A stretch of 64,000 nt of DNA from Limanda limanda. Lineage: Eukaryota > Chordata > Actinopteri > Pleuronectiformes > Pleuronectidae. The stretch covers positions 12,354,498-12,418,497 of the forward strand of contig NC_083639.1 of NCBI RefSeq assembly GCF_963576545.1, in the 5' to 3' direction. Positions 1 to 12,039 of the stretch are shown here, in pieces. Position 1 is the stretch's first letter. Every line of letters starts with the position of its first letter. The translations under genes and the position numbers were made by a program. Below the pieces are notes generated by a model. It saw nothing but the letters and a program-made list of their open reading frames with translations. It did not search any database and was not told the origin of the DNA.

Positions 1-332
1 GTTAACAGAGTAGAAAGTATGGCTCCTTCTCACTGCGTCCTGCACATGCATGGACACCTACACACTCATGCACTAATACACACACACACACACACTAACA
101 CTGGCCATGCAGCCTGCCAAACATCTGGAGCAAAGTTAGAAAACGCTGAATGAAAGAAGTTTTAATAACACTGGATTGGTTGTGAGAGCGCAGCCGTCGG
201 CCAATCAAAACAAGCCGGGTTGGGTTATCTGTCTCCGAACGGTTATCGAAAGAGCGGCTTTTATTGCCAGTCGTCTTTCATAGCTGGAGCTGCAGGACCA
301 CACTCTGCGTGTGTGTGTGTTTCAATGTGCAG

Positions 333-411
<79 letters not shown>

Positions 412-2236
412 TTTCTGCTTTGATTCTCTGTGGTTTTCTGTTGTACTCTGTTCAGTCCCACCACACATCTCTGCTCCATATGCTTAAAGGTCAAGAAAAT
501 ATTAAGGGCCTCAATTGGATGGCATTAAATACTACCATGATATGTAAAACCCCAGCTTCCATTTTATTCTTCTTCTCGGAGCTTGTGTTTGCTTTGGCAG
601 TGAAGGTGTGTTTTTCAGTCTCCTCCTCTCCTGCAGAATAGTTAGCACTTGATATCACTTGGAGGTAAAATACACAAAGTGGTATAGAGAGCCAAGACTA
701 AAATCTGTGCAAGTTGTTGTGTTTTTAGAGTCTGTATGTTGTATATAGTATCATAAGTGCATTGTTACAAAAAATCAGGTGAGACAAAACTCCTCTCCTT
801 GTGCCTCACACGCTTCATTTATCCCGTCTTTCCCCCCTACTGCCGCTCTGTAGTTGTGTAAGAGTCTAGACAAGTCGGATCAGGGGTCAGCTCTGTAAAT
901 ACATAGCTCTTCCCATGAGCTATTGCCTGTAGGGTGGGCTTTGTAATTGGACTCAATTTCCCAGGGCCTCCCTCTCCATGAAGCTGCTTCAGCAAAAGTA
1001 TGCACACACACGGAGGGAGGCGTCCAGTGTGTCTTAGGACTACACACTGCTCAGATGCATAATGCACACAGGTTGGTCAGCCTGTTCGCCCATTCAATAC
1101 GAATATTTAAATCCAGTTTATATATATTTATGTTTTAAAACATCATATCTCTGTCTGTGAGATATTCTGACTGTGAAGTATCCTTAGTTCGGATCAGGTT
1201 CCATAAGCAGTGGATCATACAGTTTCCTCAATGCAACTCGTTGGTGCTTGTTGTTAGATCCTCACGGCCGGGTCAGCTTCTTTGTCTTTTCGAACTCCAC
1301 ACCCCAGGTTGTCTGTTCAAAATCAGTTTCAAGCTCGACCTGAGAGCCTCTTAAACCTTTGAAATCTTTTCAAGAGCTACAACGGAAAATATAAAATTAC
1401 TGTACAAGTCTATCTCATGATTTAAGAAATCTCTGTTTGTCTGTATGTGGCTCACATATCTCGAGAACAATTAATCTAATCACCTTAACCCCTTGTTTGT
1501 GTAATGTTTAGAGCCCAAGACACAAGAGAAGTTCAACATTAATACACTTTCAATAAAAAGGCAACAAGAGGCAGCTGGGATTCATCACCCTACGCCCTGT
1601 TGATGAAAACAAAAACTGATTTTCCAGTTTGAGGTTCTGTGTAATGAGTCAATCTTCACTGAACCTTGAACTAACAGGTGAACAGCAGTGGAGTTGCAGC
1701 TCAGGGTTCTGTGGACTGAGTCCTGCAGCAGGTCTTTACTTGCCATGGTTCAATTACTGCAGGTCACATTTATAGTTTCAGAAAGAAAACTGCAACCAGC
1801 ATTTCCACAGGCCATGCATTCCAAACAGACATTTTTACAAGGAGCACTGCACAAGTCAGTTAAATAAACAGAAAACAACCCCAGCCCTATTCATGTTAGT
1901 CATTTATCAGGTAATAACAGATTTTGACTGGTCTTACTTTCTCAAATGACTTAGTTCTTTTATGTGGTTATGTCGTAAGGTTTTTACATTTGTCTGATAA
2001 AAAAGATGAATTCCATGGCAATATTATCAGATTAATAAATAATAAAGACAAACGGGAAGAAAATGGTAACAAGATACTTCAATAAATATTATGTTAGGGG
2101 TGGAGGCTATTTAGTTTCATTGAAGTTCAATAAGAGGAACACCCAACATCAACACCACTGATCTGAACTGAAGTGAAATCTATACTGTAAATTGTCTTCA
2201 GCCTGTAATAAATGAACGTAATTTTGCCCCCCCCAG
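1..2236 (+). other. mdfi: Upstream part of an mdfi intron (or 5' region)
   Basis: This stretch precedes the first mdfi exon that can be recognised. It ends in a pyrimidine tract with a C run and the acceptor AG at 2235-2236. The exon that follows begins at codon position 2, so an upstream coding exon must exist, but none could be identified here with confidence. Apart from the GT array at 336-409 and a weak match to a decayed fish interspersed repeat around 1430-1545, I see only AT-rich unique-looking sequence. Confidence 0.6.
336..409. repeat. (GT)n microsatellite
   Basis: A nearly pure GT array of about 37 units is preceded by a shorter GT run near 309-320. It produces spurious Cys-Val and His-Thr open frames on the two strands, which are not genes. 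Confidence 0.97.
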
Positions 2237-2593
2237 CTCAACCAGCAGCCAGATCCACGCCCATCCAGCACACACAGCCATGTCGGACCCAGCCCAGCAG
2301 CCATCTACGAAACGGGACCAGGCAGCACTCACACCCCCACTCCCCTCACACGCACTGTCCGCATCACACGCACAAGCACGGCCCCCAGTCCAACGGGGTC
2401 AGGAGCCCTCATGCGCATCCTAAGCTGGGCTCGCTTCCAAAAGGCGGCTCCTCCACCTCCTCCTCCTCTTCAGCGGGACCCAAACACACCAAGAAATTGC
2501 AGTCCAACCCGTCCATCACCTCCCAGAGCAGCAAGAGGAGCAAGAGCAGCTCCAAGAGCAACAGCTCCCAGATCCCCACAGAGGGACAGGATG
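2237..2593 (+). CDS. mdfi: mdfi penultimate coding exon: His-rich linker and Ser/Lys-rich segment
   Basis: The exon is 357 nt long, with acceptor AG at 2235-2236 after a C-run tract and donor GT at 2594 (ATG|GTGAGA). It starts at codon position 2 and ends with one base of the Asp codon that the next exon completes. It encodes about 119 residues: a Pro/Gln/Thr-rich start, a striking histidine-rich run (HSHPHSPHTHCPHHTHKH), a poly-Ser tract, then KHTKKLQSNPSITSQSSKRS and a Ser/Lys run ending in SQIP. The last part is the recognisable MDFI segment just before the I-mfa domain. If the intron were retained, the frame would stop at 2656-2658 and lose the whole domain. Confidence 0.9.
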
Positions 2594-3859
2594 GTGAGAT
2601 ACACACACTGACAGAGGGGCAGGAGGAGAGGGAAGCATTTTGTTTTTCTACTTGTTGAATCAGAGTGAAGATCTACTCTCCCCTGGCACATTTTCTTTGA
2701 CTCCAAAATAGGGCTGGCTGATATGGATGTTATATCAGGGAAAATGTTTATGTCACTCAATATATAAAATGGTCACAATACATTTCTTAGAGGTTAAAAG
2801 ACTGAATCACAATGTTAATGAATGGAAATGAATCAGGCTTGAAAACAATTTTACTTATTAATATTCCTTCAGTCAGTGGTGATGAGCAGCCCTGTGCTGT
2901 CTACCAGCTTTGTGTCAACTGTTGTGTCCTGACAAGTTAGCAGGATAGAAACACCGCGCTTCAATTCAATGTCAATGTCAAGTGAAGGAAACTATTGAAT
3001 TGTGAAAATAATCGTTTTAGTTATTGCAAAACGACTACAAAAAAAGAAGAGGGAAAAGGTTTTGTGGTTAAGCAGTGAGTTAAAATTAAAAGCAAATACG
3101 TCAGTGTGCTAATGGCTGTCCTTAGACTTTGGCCTGACACTGAAGAAATGTTTTTATGTTTAAATTTAGAGTTCATAGCTCTGCCCAGGCCCAACAGTCC
3201 CCTAATGAAACCACATTTTAACTCACTAGATCCAGATTCTTATTGGATCCGCACCAAATTGCTTCACCAAGATCCATAAATTATACCAATCAGTTGAAAA
3301 CAAAATGATTTTCAACACACAATGTTACAGAAAGTACAAATATATTCACGAATACGCCCCCTGATCTGGATCCAGACCAAAACCTAATAGGATCTCCCTT
3401 GGGTTTTGTCCCACCCCTCCACAAAGTGTCATGGAAATGGGACGAGTAGTTTTTCATAATCCTGCTAACTAACAAACAAACGTAGAGGAAAAACATAACT
3501 TCCCTGGCACATTGGGTATCTTGTCCAATGATTACTGACTAATCACACTGACTGTTATATTCTGTGATTCTTAAAATGTTGCTTCTGTGTGTCCCCCCCC
3601 TCCAGACTGCTGTGTTCATTGCATCCTGGCCTGCCTCTTCTGTGAGTTCCTAGCTCTGTGCAACATCGTGCTGGACTGTGCCACCTGTGGCTCCTGTGCC
3701 GGGGACGAGTCGTGCTTCTGCTGTTGTTGCGCGTCAGAGGAGTGTGGCGACTGCGACCTGCCCTGTGACATGGACTGTGGCATCATTGACGCCTGCTGTG
3801 AGTCTGCAGACTGCCTGGAGATCTGTATGGAGTGCTGCAGCCTTTGCTTCTCCTCCTGA
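2237..3859 (+). CDS. mdfi: MyoD family inhibitor (I-mfa domain protein), 3' part of the gene
   Basis: Two exons (2237-2593 and 3606-3859) join in phase 1 to give about 203 C-terminal residues ending at a TGA. The product is a regulator with a C-terminal I-mfa domain. Known family roles are binding and cytoplasmic retention of MyoD-type bHLH factors, inhibition of some TCF/LEF and Zic proteins, and, as recently reported for MDFI and MDFIC, association with PIEZO channels through the palmitoylated C-terminus. The choice of mdfi over mdfic rests on the domain: it has LDCATCGSC, CDLPCDMDCG and the ending CSLCFSS, where MDFIC has a different centre and ends in FPS. The neighbouring tfeb gene supports the call. 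The serine- and lysine-rich stretch before the domain (KKLQSNPSITSQSSKRSKSS) also fits MDFI. The N-terminus is missing from the window. Confidence 0.93.
2594..3605 (+). other. mdfi: mdfi last intron
   Basis: A 1,012-nt intron with donor GTGAGA and an acceptor preceded by a run of C (tccag at 3601-3605). It contains a decayed copy of a fish interspersed repeat at about 3190-3490, described separately. A short stretch near 2708-2780 resembles a worn 'gggctggctgatatgg' fish repeat, but is too degraded to call. Confidence 0.85.
3190..3490 (+). repeat. Decayed fish interspersed repeat (GGATCCGCAC/CTGATCTGGATCC family)
   Basis: The stretch holds the landmarks of a repeat common in fish genomes: 'caagatccataaattat', 'gccccctgatctggatcc', 'atggaaatgggacgagtag' and 'cctgctaactaacaaac'. 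A second copy of the same family lies at 46,050-46,275 in the same orientation and shares the parts around 'aagatccat.aattat' and 'ggatccgcccc'. I cannot tell from two worn copies whether it is the 3' tail of a LINE or another element. Confidence 0.6.
3606..3859 (+). CDS. mdfi: mdfi last coding exon: cysteine-rich I-mfa domain
   Basis: The exon supplies the second and third bases of an Asp codon, then runs to TGA at 3857-3859, giving 84 residues of which 25 are cysteine. The order of motifs is CCVHCILACLFCEF, LDCATCGSC, a CCCC cluster, CGDCDLPCDMDCG, DACCESADCLEICMECC and the final SLCFSS. This matches the whole MDFI I-mfa domain in length and cysteine spacing. The run of cysteines is thought to bind metal and, near the C-terminus, to be palmitoylated in the family. 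The domain is intact, with no frameshift. Cys-rich and Arg/Ala-rich open frames on overlapping registers are shadows. Confidence 0.97.
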
Positions 3860-6042
3860 GGACCCCAGCCGCCACCGCAGGGGGCAAAGTAGATGCTTGC
3901 TATTCACTCCCACAAGCCCAGGAACAGTTTCGACCTGGCCCCAAAGCTGAGAAGCTTTACACCCACCCACATCATTGTTGCCTGAGATCTGTGGCTCACA
4001 CTATTGGCTGGTCGAGTTGGCTCCACAATACATCCAATACTTTTGACAGGGTTTGCCAAGCAAAATGCTGACAGCAGTCACTCGTGAACTCTTCCTTCCT
4101 TTATTGATCAAACGATGGGATGGTAGCTTCCCCCGCTTTGTCTTTTGTGGTTGGTCCATTTCTGCACAGCTTGGTGCATGTGCAGAGTGAGTTCCAGCTG
4201 TGGTCCATGTGAGGTTGCCAGGCTGTGCAGCCTCTGGACCCTCACTGAACAAGCTATTATTACAATGGAGCCCCTTGTGCCATCTGAATGACTAGAGTTC
4301 TCTAAGCATGAAAAATGACCTTCAAATGCAAATGAGAAAATGGCTCCATTTAACTGGATTTTAATGTTTCTATAGATAAGAGCAGCAGCGTAATGGGAAA
4401 ATGGCCCCTCAGATCTCAGTAGTAATGCAGTGTGTCCTCCTGTCCTTGGCAAGGTTAAAGTCCCTCAGTTTGATTGCTTACAGTGGACTTTGCAACACAT
4501 GGACCAAGTGGAAGATGTGGGATTCGCCGCTGTTTTCATCAGTGTTGCAATGTACAAAATCAAGAAAACATTAACGGTGGCTTGTGGCAATATTACAGAC
4601 AGATATTTTCGTTAATATGCATTTCACTTAAAGTACTTTTTTTTAATAGAGAAGAATCATGAGAGTGTCATGCATCAGCCTGGACATGGGTCCCGTGATT
4701 GTTGGTTGATAGCATCCACAGTGGACGTATTCTCTGCTCTAACATGTGAAGGGAGAGAGTTCTTAATCAAAAGTCTCTCCTCGTTTAATGTCTCACATCT
4801 TGTTTACTTTCACCTTTTTATTCTGAGAGGTTTTAACTTCAGTGAATTCCTCCTTTTCTAATAGGTCAGAACTGGTAAAGGAATGGAATTGGAAGGCATC
4901 ATCTAATTTTTTTTTAAATACATTTGATTTTCCTTTGTCATTCTTGCTATGTGAACAAATGGCCTTGGCTTAGCTGAAGGCCTGAATTTTCAAGTCGATT
5001 CCTCCGGCTTTACCAAATCTTTATTAATCCTTGTTTTGTAGATTTTAGTTAAGATATTTGCATTTCTCCTCTAATGTGAAAATCACATTTCTGTGTTATC
5101 GGGTTTTGCCGGGCTCTCTGGAAAGCAGACGTTGCTCAACATCTAATTTAATTCCTTGAGTAAAAATCTCACAGCATTATGCTAAGTCAGATCCATATGC
5201 TCGTCGTATGAATGGTACACTTTTGATAACAGGCCCGCACTCTCATATGCTCAGACACATTCCTTCTCCAACCCAATACCTCTTGAGATGTCACCTAGAT
5301 CTGTTGTGCATTTTAAAATGACTTGATACAAATCTCTCTCCTCTCTGATCAAATACTGATTGTGCAATCTTTTTTTTTGCTTGGAAATACCAAAGAGTTT
5401 TCCTCTTACTGGACCTTAGATTCTAGACTTATAATTACTTGTACATAGAAGGTTTTTTTCTGTGCTAGGATGGCTGCGGTTGATTAAACCCTATTTTAAG
5501 GGCTGAAATCTAACACTGTTGATGATAATACACTATGGCTGTAATTAACCTGATAACGCAGAAGCAGAATATGCAAGTTTTGGGAATTCAGCGAACGCAT
5601 TGAGAAGATAATATGACTCCTTGTGTCTGTTTGTATCAGATTGGATGTGTTTCATATTTTAGGACATGTTTAAACTCAAATGAGGCAAAATCCTGGAAAG
5701 CCCTGGAAAACAATGCAATACATTACCGAACAGAGAGAAGATTTATGAAGGGAGAACTGGATATTATACTGTTGTGTATAGAAAATATGACAATGTCACT
5801 TTGTTTGCGATACAAGATTTTCTGATAACGATGCTTGATCTAGGGTCATGTCTTCTGTCACCAGACCAACCTTGTCACATGAAGAATAGGACTGCATAGC
5901 GATGAGTATCTGGGGAAGGTTAATCCATTTGAGTTGGAAACCAAACAAAAAATGGCTTCCGAAACTAAAGTAGTTTGTTTTAAAATCATTTGGATTATAT
6001 TACAAATAATAAAACCAGTTCCATACTATTGAATTGCAGTTT

Positions 6043-6451
6043 GCATTGACTGTAAATAAAGATCGATGATGCATCTCCACTTCCAACCACTTTAAAAAAG
6101 TGAAGCCAGAATATCCCGGATAAATGCGCCTGAATAATGGCAAATCAGTCTCCGCTGTCAATCATGACGTTTCTCTCTATGTTTAATAATACCATATGAA
6201 AACGATGTAAAAATTTAGCATCGACTAAAGTCATGGTTATCAGTAAAATAAACATGCATTTAAGAATTATGCCTAAATTGACAGAAACCGTCTTTGGAAA
6301 AAATTTTAGTTTGGCTCATGTCCTTCTGTTAACGTGGAGGGGGCAGGGTTTATGACCTATACTTCAGCCAGCCACCAGGGGGCAATCTAGATGTTTTGGC
6401 TTCACTTTTTGGAACGCTGTCATGTCGTCCATCCTTATACACAGTCTATAG
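6043..6451. mobile_element. MITE with CATAGACTGTATATAAAGATGG-type inverted ends (409 bp)
   Basis: The left end reads cattgactgtaaataaagat and the right end, reverse-complemented, reads ctatagactgtgtataagga, so the ends are imperfect inverted repeats. Internal landmarks are 'gccagaatatcccggata', 'ccaccagggggcaatc' and 'tgttttggcttcac'. I recognise this as a widespread non-autonomous element of teleost genomes. It carries no coding sequence. A more decayed relative lies at about 38,680-38,980. Confidence 0.75.
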
Positions 6452-7723
6452 TTCATTCTGTTGCTACAGAGACCGCAAGCTAATGATAGCACAAATGCTC
6501 TCCGCTGTTTACAATGGAACAGCGTGCTGAATAAAATAGTTCACTTTTCTATCGTGCAAGTTACTTGGTTAAACAAGCAGGAAGATATAAATACATATTA
6601 TGATAATGATTCCCACCGGCACATTTTTACTTCCAAGACAATAGCTTCACTGTTTTGAACCCAACTCGATTGACGTGTTGTTTCCTATCATTTATGACTG
6701 TGCATAACCACAACCTCGCTCTGCAGCTCAGGTTTCAGTTTGCTACAGCTTCTCACTGGACTCAAACTCAGTCCAGAGGCGACATTTTGAGACCTTCAGA
6801 AATCCACTTTTCAGAAATAGGAAGCTCAAAGACGGGTTATCTGAGGTCTGAAATCGTGGTTTCTATAATACTGAATTGATCTTATTATGCTTAAATTACT
6901 GCTGTAGCTAGAAAAATTAAGTCAAAAAAACCTACCTGTAATGGAAAGCGTAGCTTTGCAAATCTGTTTTTATCAGTAGATCATTTAAACGTGTCCAGTG
7001 AGGTTTTTATTCTCTAAAAGTAGCTCGTACCATTTTTTTAAAGGGTAAAAAATCTTTCAGACTGTGAGGTGCAGTGAGAATTTGCATTAGACTGGTTAGT
7101 TTGTCAATTCTAAAGATCAGTTGTGCTATGCAACATTATGTGAAAAAGCATTTTAATATGGACTGATTTGAAAAACAGTGAACCTCTCATTTGAATTTAA
7201 TTTAATGGTGTTGGAATATGTTTTTACAACTAAGCCATTCAATATTTCTTTATATTTGTCCTGAGAAGAGAAAACCGTGGCAGTCAGGAGGTATAAGACA
7301 CAGATTGGTTGGTCTGGAGATGGACGACGCAGACGAACACTGGTCTTGCACTTAGATCATTCTATGTTTGATGTGGAGGTTTGAATTTGATGTTGTGTTT
7401 GTACCACACAGGTCATCATCTCAGCTATATCCATAAAACTGGAAGAAAACACAGCTTTACTTTCAGTGATTTCCATTCTCAGTATTATCAGTATTTGACC
7501 ACCGAAGCTTCTAACCATTGACTTTATAGGTTGTTTTTTCTATCTTACTAACAGATGAACCTTGGATATGGATTTTAAAGGGCTGGCCACCAAGTTATAG
7601 CCCATCTGAATTGTTACTAGACTGTAGTCCACTATAATGTCATTTTGTTTACACTACCCCAATGTAATGTTCATTTGAATTGCAGCCCTGGAAGTCACAT
7701 TAAAATCTCTTTGTTTAATACTG

Positions 7724-7729
7724 AATAAA
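7724..7729 (+). promoter_or_regulatory. mdfi: Candidate mdfi polyadenylation signal
   Basis: AATAAA occurs in the context ctgaataaacaatgtg, followed shortly by a T-rich stretch (tcatctttctttattttg). It is the best-looking signal downstream of mdfi outside a repeat, but it would imply a 3.9-kb 3' UTR. Confidence 0.35.
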
Positions 7730-10700
7730 CAATGTGAAATCCAGGCTACATGTATCATCTTTCTTTATTTTGACACAGGCACCAAGCTTATTACATTATG
7801 ACCTTATTACATTATGGTTACATAAATGCTCCTGTTGTACAGTAGTGGAGTGTTTAACAAAGTTATCTATGCAGCAGCCCAGTGGAATTAATCTAATAAC
7901 AATATAAAATTGCATGTTCATCACCTGGACAGGGTAGAGTTCCAAAAATTCAAGGTTTAGTTTTAACTATATTTGACCTCCCCACCTAAACTGTCGCTCT
8001 TACATAACTTTAATGGTTTTAATGGTGAGGGTTAGTACTTCCACATACGAACAAGGCGATAACGATGTATCTGAAAAGCAGTATTAAGTCATTACATCAG
8101 TCTCCGACTGATAATATCACTAGTAAGCCCTAGTGACGTTACAGATGACAAGTGCAAACTTGACCAAAACATCCTAAACAATGACAGTTCAATTGTATGA
8201 AAAAAATCATAACTATATACATATAAATATATAGCAAGTATCCTATCAAACAAACACATTTGTAAATGTGGCATGGACCATTAAATCATTAAATTAAACG
8301 TGGATGTGGATAAAATATTGGGAAGAGCAGATTTTAGAGTTTTTGTCCAACATGTGCAGTATTTCACAAAGATGACCATGTGTAAAATGTCTTCATTAAT
8401 ATCCTCTCATAACCGACTTTAAGATCTGCAGATTTGCCCTTGGTGAACCCCAATCACTTCAGTTGTCTCTGAGCTGAGAGCAGCAGAGAGAAAAACAGGG
8501 GCAAAGAGAGAAAACAGTGCAACAACTGGGCTCATGCAGAACCGAGCCCTTTAATGTGTTTTTTTTTTTATGGTTTGCCAAAGTCGTTCAATAGGAATGT
8601 GTGTTCATGCCAATACATCAATGTGCGGAGAAGTAAAGGGGACTTTTACTGATTTTCTTCTTCTGCTGGTGCTTTAATCTTCGCTCCCTTTCTCCTCATT
8701 TTCTTCCTGCACTTCATCTTCATAGAAGCTCTGTCTCTTAAACACAAATCCTATCCTCAGTGTGTGTATGTGAGCGTGCATGTGTGTAGGAAATGTTGGC
8801 CAGCCTTTGCTTCTTCTCGACTCTGTGTAGAGTTCATTGATAAGAAGATCAGATCTGGGCCCCAAGGCAAGGGTCAGTGATGGGGTCAGCTACTGAATGT
8901 GTGTGTATGTGCATGCATGTGTCTTGACGTGTGTGTCCGTGTGAGTGAAACAGAGGGAGGGGGAGGGGGGGGGGGGGTTCAGATGACTCAGGTTAGAGAG
9001 AGAGGCACTTCAAGCTCCTCAGTGGGAGCAGTAGCACAGAGGACATCTCTGGACATCTGCAACTGTTTTGCAGGAAGCCATGCTGCAGTCGACCCTCATT
9101 TCCTATTCCATGTACACACACACAAACACACACACCTGCACAAACTCGACAAATCAAAAAATGATACACACACACACCCTCCAGAACATGCACAAAGCAG
9201 GCACAGGGGACAAGTGGCTATTGAATATTAACCATGAAATTACAAAGGCTGCATTCTAATGGAGGTGATGAGGTCATAAGCTGGGATGGAAATCATAAAT
9301 TAATACCCCTGACATGACAAGCCACTCGCCCTTGGCTCCCACCAAACACGGCTCTCCCCTCCTCCACTGAACTCACACAGACACCAAGAAAAGGAAACAC
9401 TCCATTTTATTATTAATAGTGGGTCAAAGGAACGCCACAACACACAGAAGTCCTACAATATGCCTGATACTTCTCTGATGTGACTATTGTAGGAGAGGAC
9501 AAGCGTGTCACCTTCGTGTGTGGCTACATCCACAGTGGTGATTGTTGAAGTGTTACTCAGGGACCTTTGTTACAATGTCAACAATTTTGCATCTTTTGTG
9601 ATCCATTCAAATCTGAGCCCTTCATCGGTGCTGTGGCAATACATTTTGTGACCGTTCTGCCACAGAGAAAAGAACACTACGTACTGCTGCAAACCTGATG
9701 ATCCCACCTCAGTCTTTCTTTCATCCACAGCGTCATCAGACAATGGCCTTCAGATTTAGAGTAGAGTACCTCTTTGTTCAGAAATGAAAACCTTATAGAT
9801 AGTTCATATGAATATTGTATTTAAAAAGGGACTGAAAGCCAGGCACAAGCAGAAGCATGATGCTTATATATGTCTGTCCTACATTACCTTCCATCCAATT
9901 CATCATCCAGATATGAACAAAGCAAAATAGATTATTCACACTTGTAACCCTTAAAAATTTGCTTCCCAGACCATTTGAAAAAAAACTAATATTGAGTTAC
10001 GCATGTTAAAGTTTAAAGTTCCACACTGTATAATAGATAAGGAAGCATTAGTAAACAATAGATTATATGCAAAGAGTTATGATTTAATGTATCTTTACTA
10101 ATTTGCACTCAATAAAATTCATTAAAACGATTTGGAGTCAAAGTTGGAGTCATGCTAAAAAACACACCATATTAAGACATGTATTATATGACTGTTCACA
10201 CTCATCATATTTTTTGTATTATGCACATGAAAGTGTCCTGTCAAGGTTAGCTCATTACACACAAAATAACAGATGAAATAGTTTGGTCCTTATTTACATT
10301 ATTGCAAATAAGCATAATTGCAAGCTCTGCTAATGACTTCAGTCACAAATGTTTTTCCTTCCTAAAAGCAATTTCAAGCATCGGAGATTCAGCAACAAAG
10401 AAGCCATCTGCAGCGAGGGGTGATAATATAAAGATGGACGACATGAGTGCTCCCCAAGAGGGAAACGTCTCATATACCCCCAGAGGCTGGTTGCAGTATT
10501 ATGAACCTGCATCCTCCATGTGAGTGGATAGGACATGTCCAAACCAAATAGTCAACTTACACATCAAATTCCTTTCTATTCTCAAAGATGGCTTACGTCA
10601 CCTTAGGCCGTTCTTATCACAGTCCAAGTGTTCCTTTCCACGGTAAGTTTGGTTTTAGTTAGTTATTTGATGTTATTAAAATGGGCTGAAATGTCATGAT

Positions 10701-11986
10701 TGAGCTAGACTGACTTTTGTGATTGGTCAAGCACATGTATTGTGGGATGTCGCTTCCCGTGGCCCCACCCCCCAGTCTCTGGCTCCAAAGTGCAAGATGG
10801 TGGGTTATTGGTAACCGGGATATTTTTGCTTTATTTCTGGAAAGTTGGAGGAAGTGCGTTGTATATCTTTATATATAGCCTATTGTCTAATCTAAATTGG
10901 CATCATCTTCCCTCTGAGAGATGCCATTAGGTCTACTGGTGTTTTGTGGCTCATGCACCCGCAGAGTTATGCTCATGGAATTCTTTGAAAGCTGGTTAAC
11001 TTTGCATTGATATATGTGTTTTGACATTTTTGTTATTAGGACATCATTTATACAGCTTATAGTTGACACCCAGATTTATTAAGACTGGTTCCTCAGCTCC
11101 GTCACTGTCACAGTAACTGTCAACGTTTGGCTCACATGCATACAGTATCAGCCGCAGATACTTTTATAAGATTTTTGGTAGGAAAATGGTCCCTAACTTT
11201 ATTTGCCATTAAAATAATACAAAAGTAGTCTGAACTGAAGTCTGGAACTCCTACTAGGCATATTGGTTATCAACTCTGAAAGAAGCATGTCAAACAACAA
11301 GGCCGTTAAATCAGATTTAAGGGGTTTTAATGTGGTTTGGAAACATGGTCACTTGGTCATATGACAAGTCAGAATTAAAACACTTATTTCTGAAACACAG
11401 ACAATCAAAGCACCAGTAGATAACTCGGGATAAGAAATAGAAAAAAATAATCGCACATCTGGCTGCAAATGAGTGAGAACTGGTGTTGTAGTCTGGAAAA
11501 AGACACGAGAGTGAAAGGGGACGAAGCGAAAAAAGAAAGAGACATATTAGGGAGAAAGGTTACTTTGGCATCATTATATACTACTCTACTTTTTGTAATG
11601 GAGAGATTAACTGGTGTCCAGATAATATTTTCAGCTCCACTCCTCTGAAACATTGAAAAAAAAAACCTGCATTATAATATGATTTAGTGCCAATAAAACA
11701 CTCATTCACGGGGCAAAGTCCAGAGCAACAAATCTACTTCACTAAAGGGCACATAACCATCTTTTATGAAATGGCACACTGCGTTCATTAGATGCTGATT
11801 ACATGTTCTCCTCTTTAACACAGCGCTGCAGTGTTTTACAACAAGTTGAACCGAACCAAAAATCGTGGCAGGCAGACAAGCTTGGATCAGCAACAAAAAT
11901 GTGTGTGTACTGTATCGAGTTACTGCCGCTGCAGGACTACTGGGGGAACCACAACCCAGTGGACTTCTATGCAATACACACATACG

Positions 11987-11987
<1 letters not shown>

Positions 11988-12038
<51 letters not shown>
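11988..12038. repeat. (CA)n microsatellite
   Basis: An almost pure CA array of about 25 units, flanked by catacgcata on the left and ttcatgcaaacacatg on the right. Confidence 0.95.

Positions 12039-12039
<1 letters not shown>

Larger units (their letters stand above)
3860..7745 (+). other. mdfi: Probable mdfi 3' UTR and immediate downstream sequence
   Basis: No coding sequence is seen after the mdfi stop. The region is AT-rich, with potential polyadenylation hexamers at 6008-6013, 6055-6060 (within a MITE) and 7724-7729. The last sits in a typical tail-like context. A MITE occupies 6043-6451. Where the transcript actually ends cannot be decided from sequence. Confidence 0.4.

Noticed and set aside
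2411..2611. Arg/Pro-rich and Leu-rich open frames over the mdfi exon
   Set aside because: They are shadows of the mdfi reading frame in other registers.
3606..3859. mdfic instead of mdfi
   Set aside because: The central LDCATCGSC and the final CFSS match MDFI, while MDFIC has a different centre and ends in FPS; the neighbour is tfeb, not tfec.
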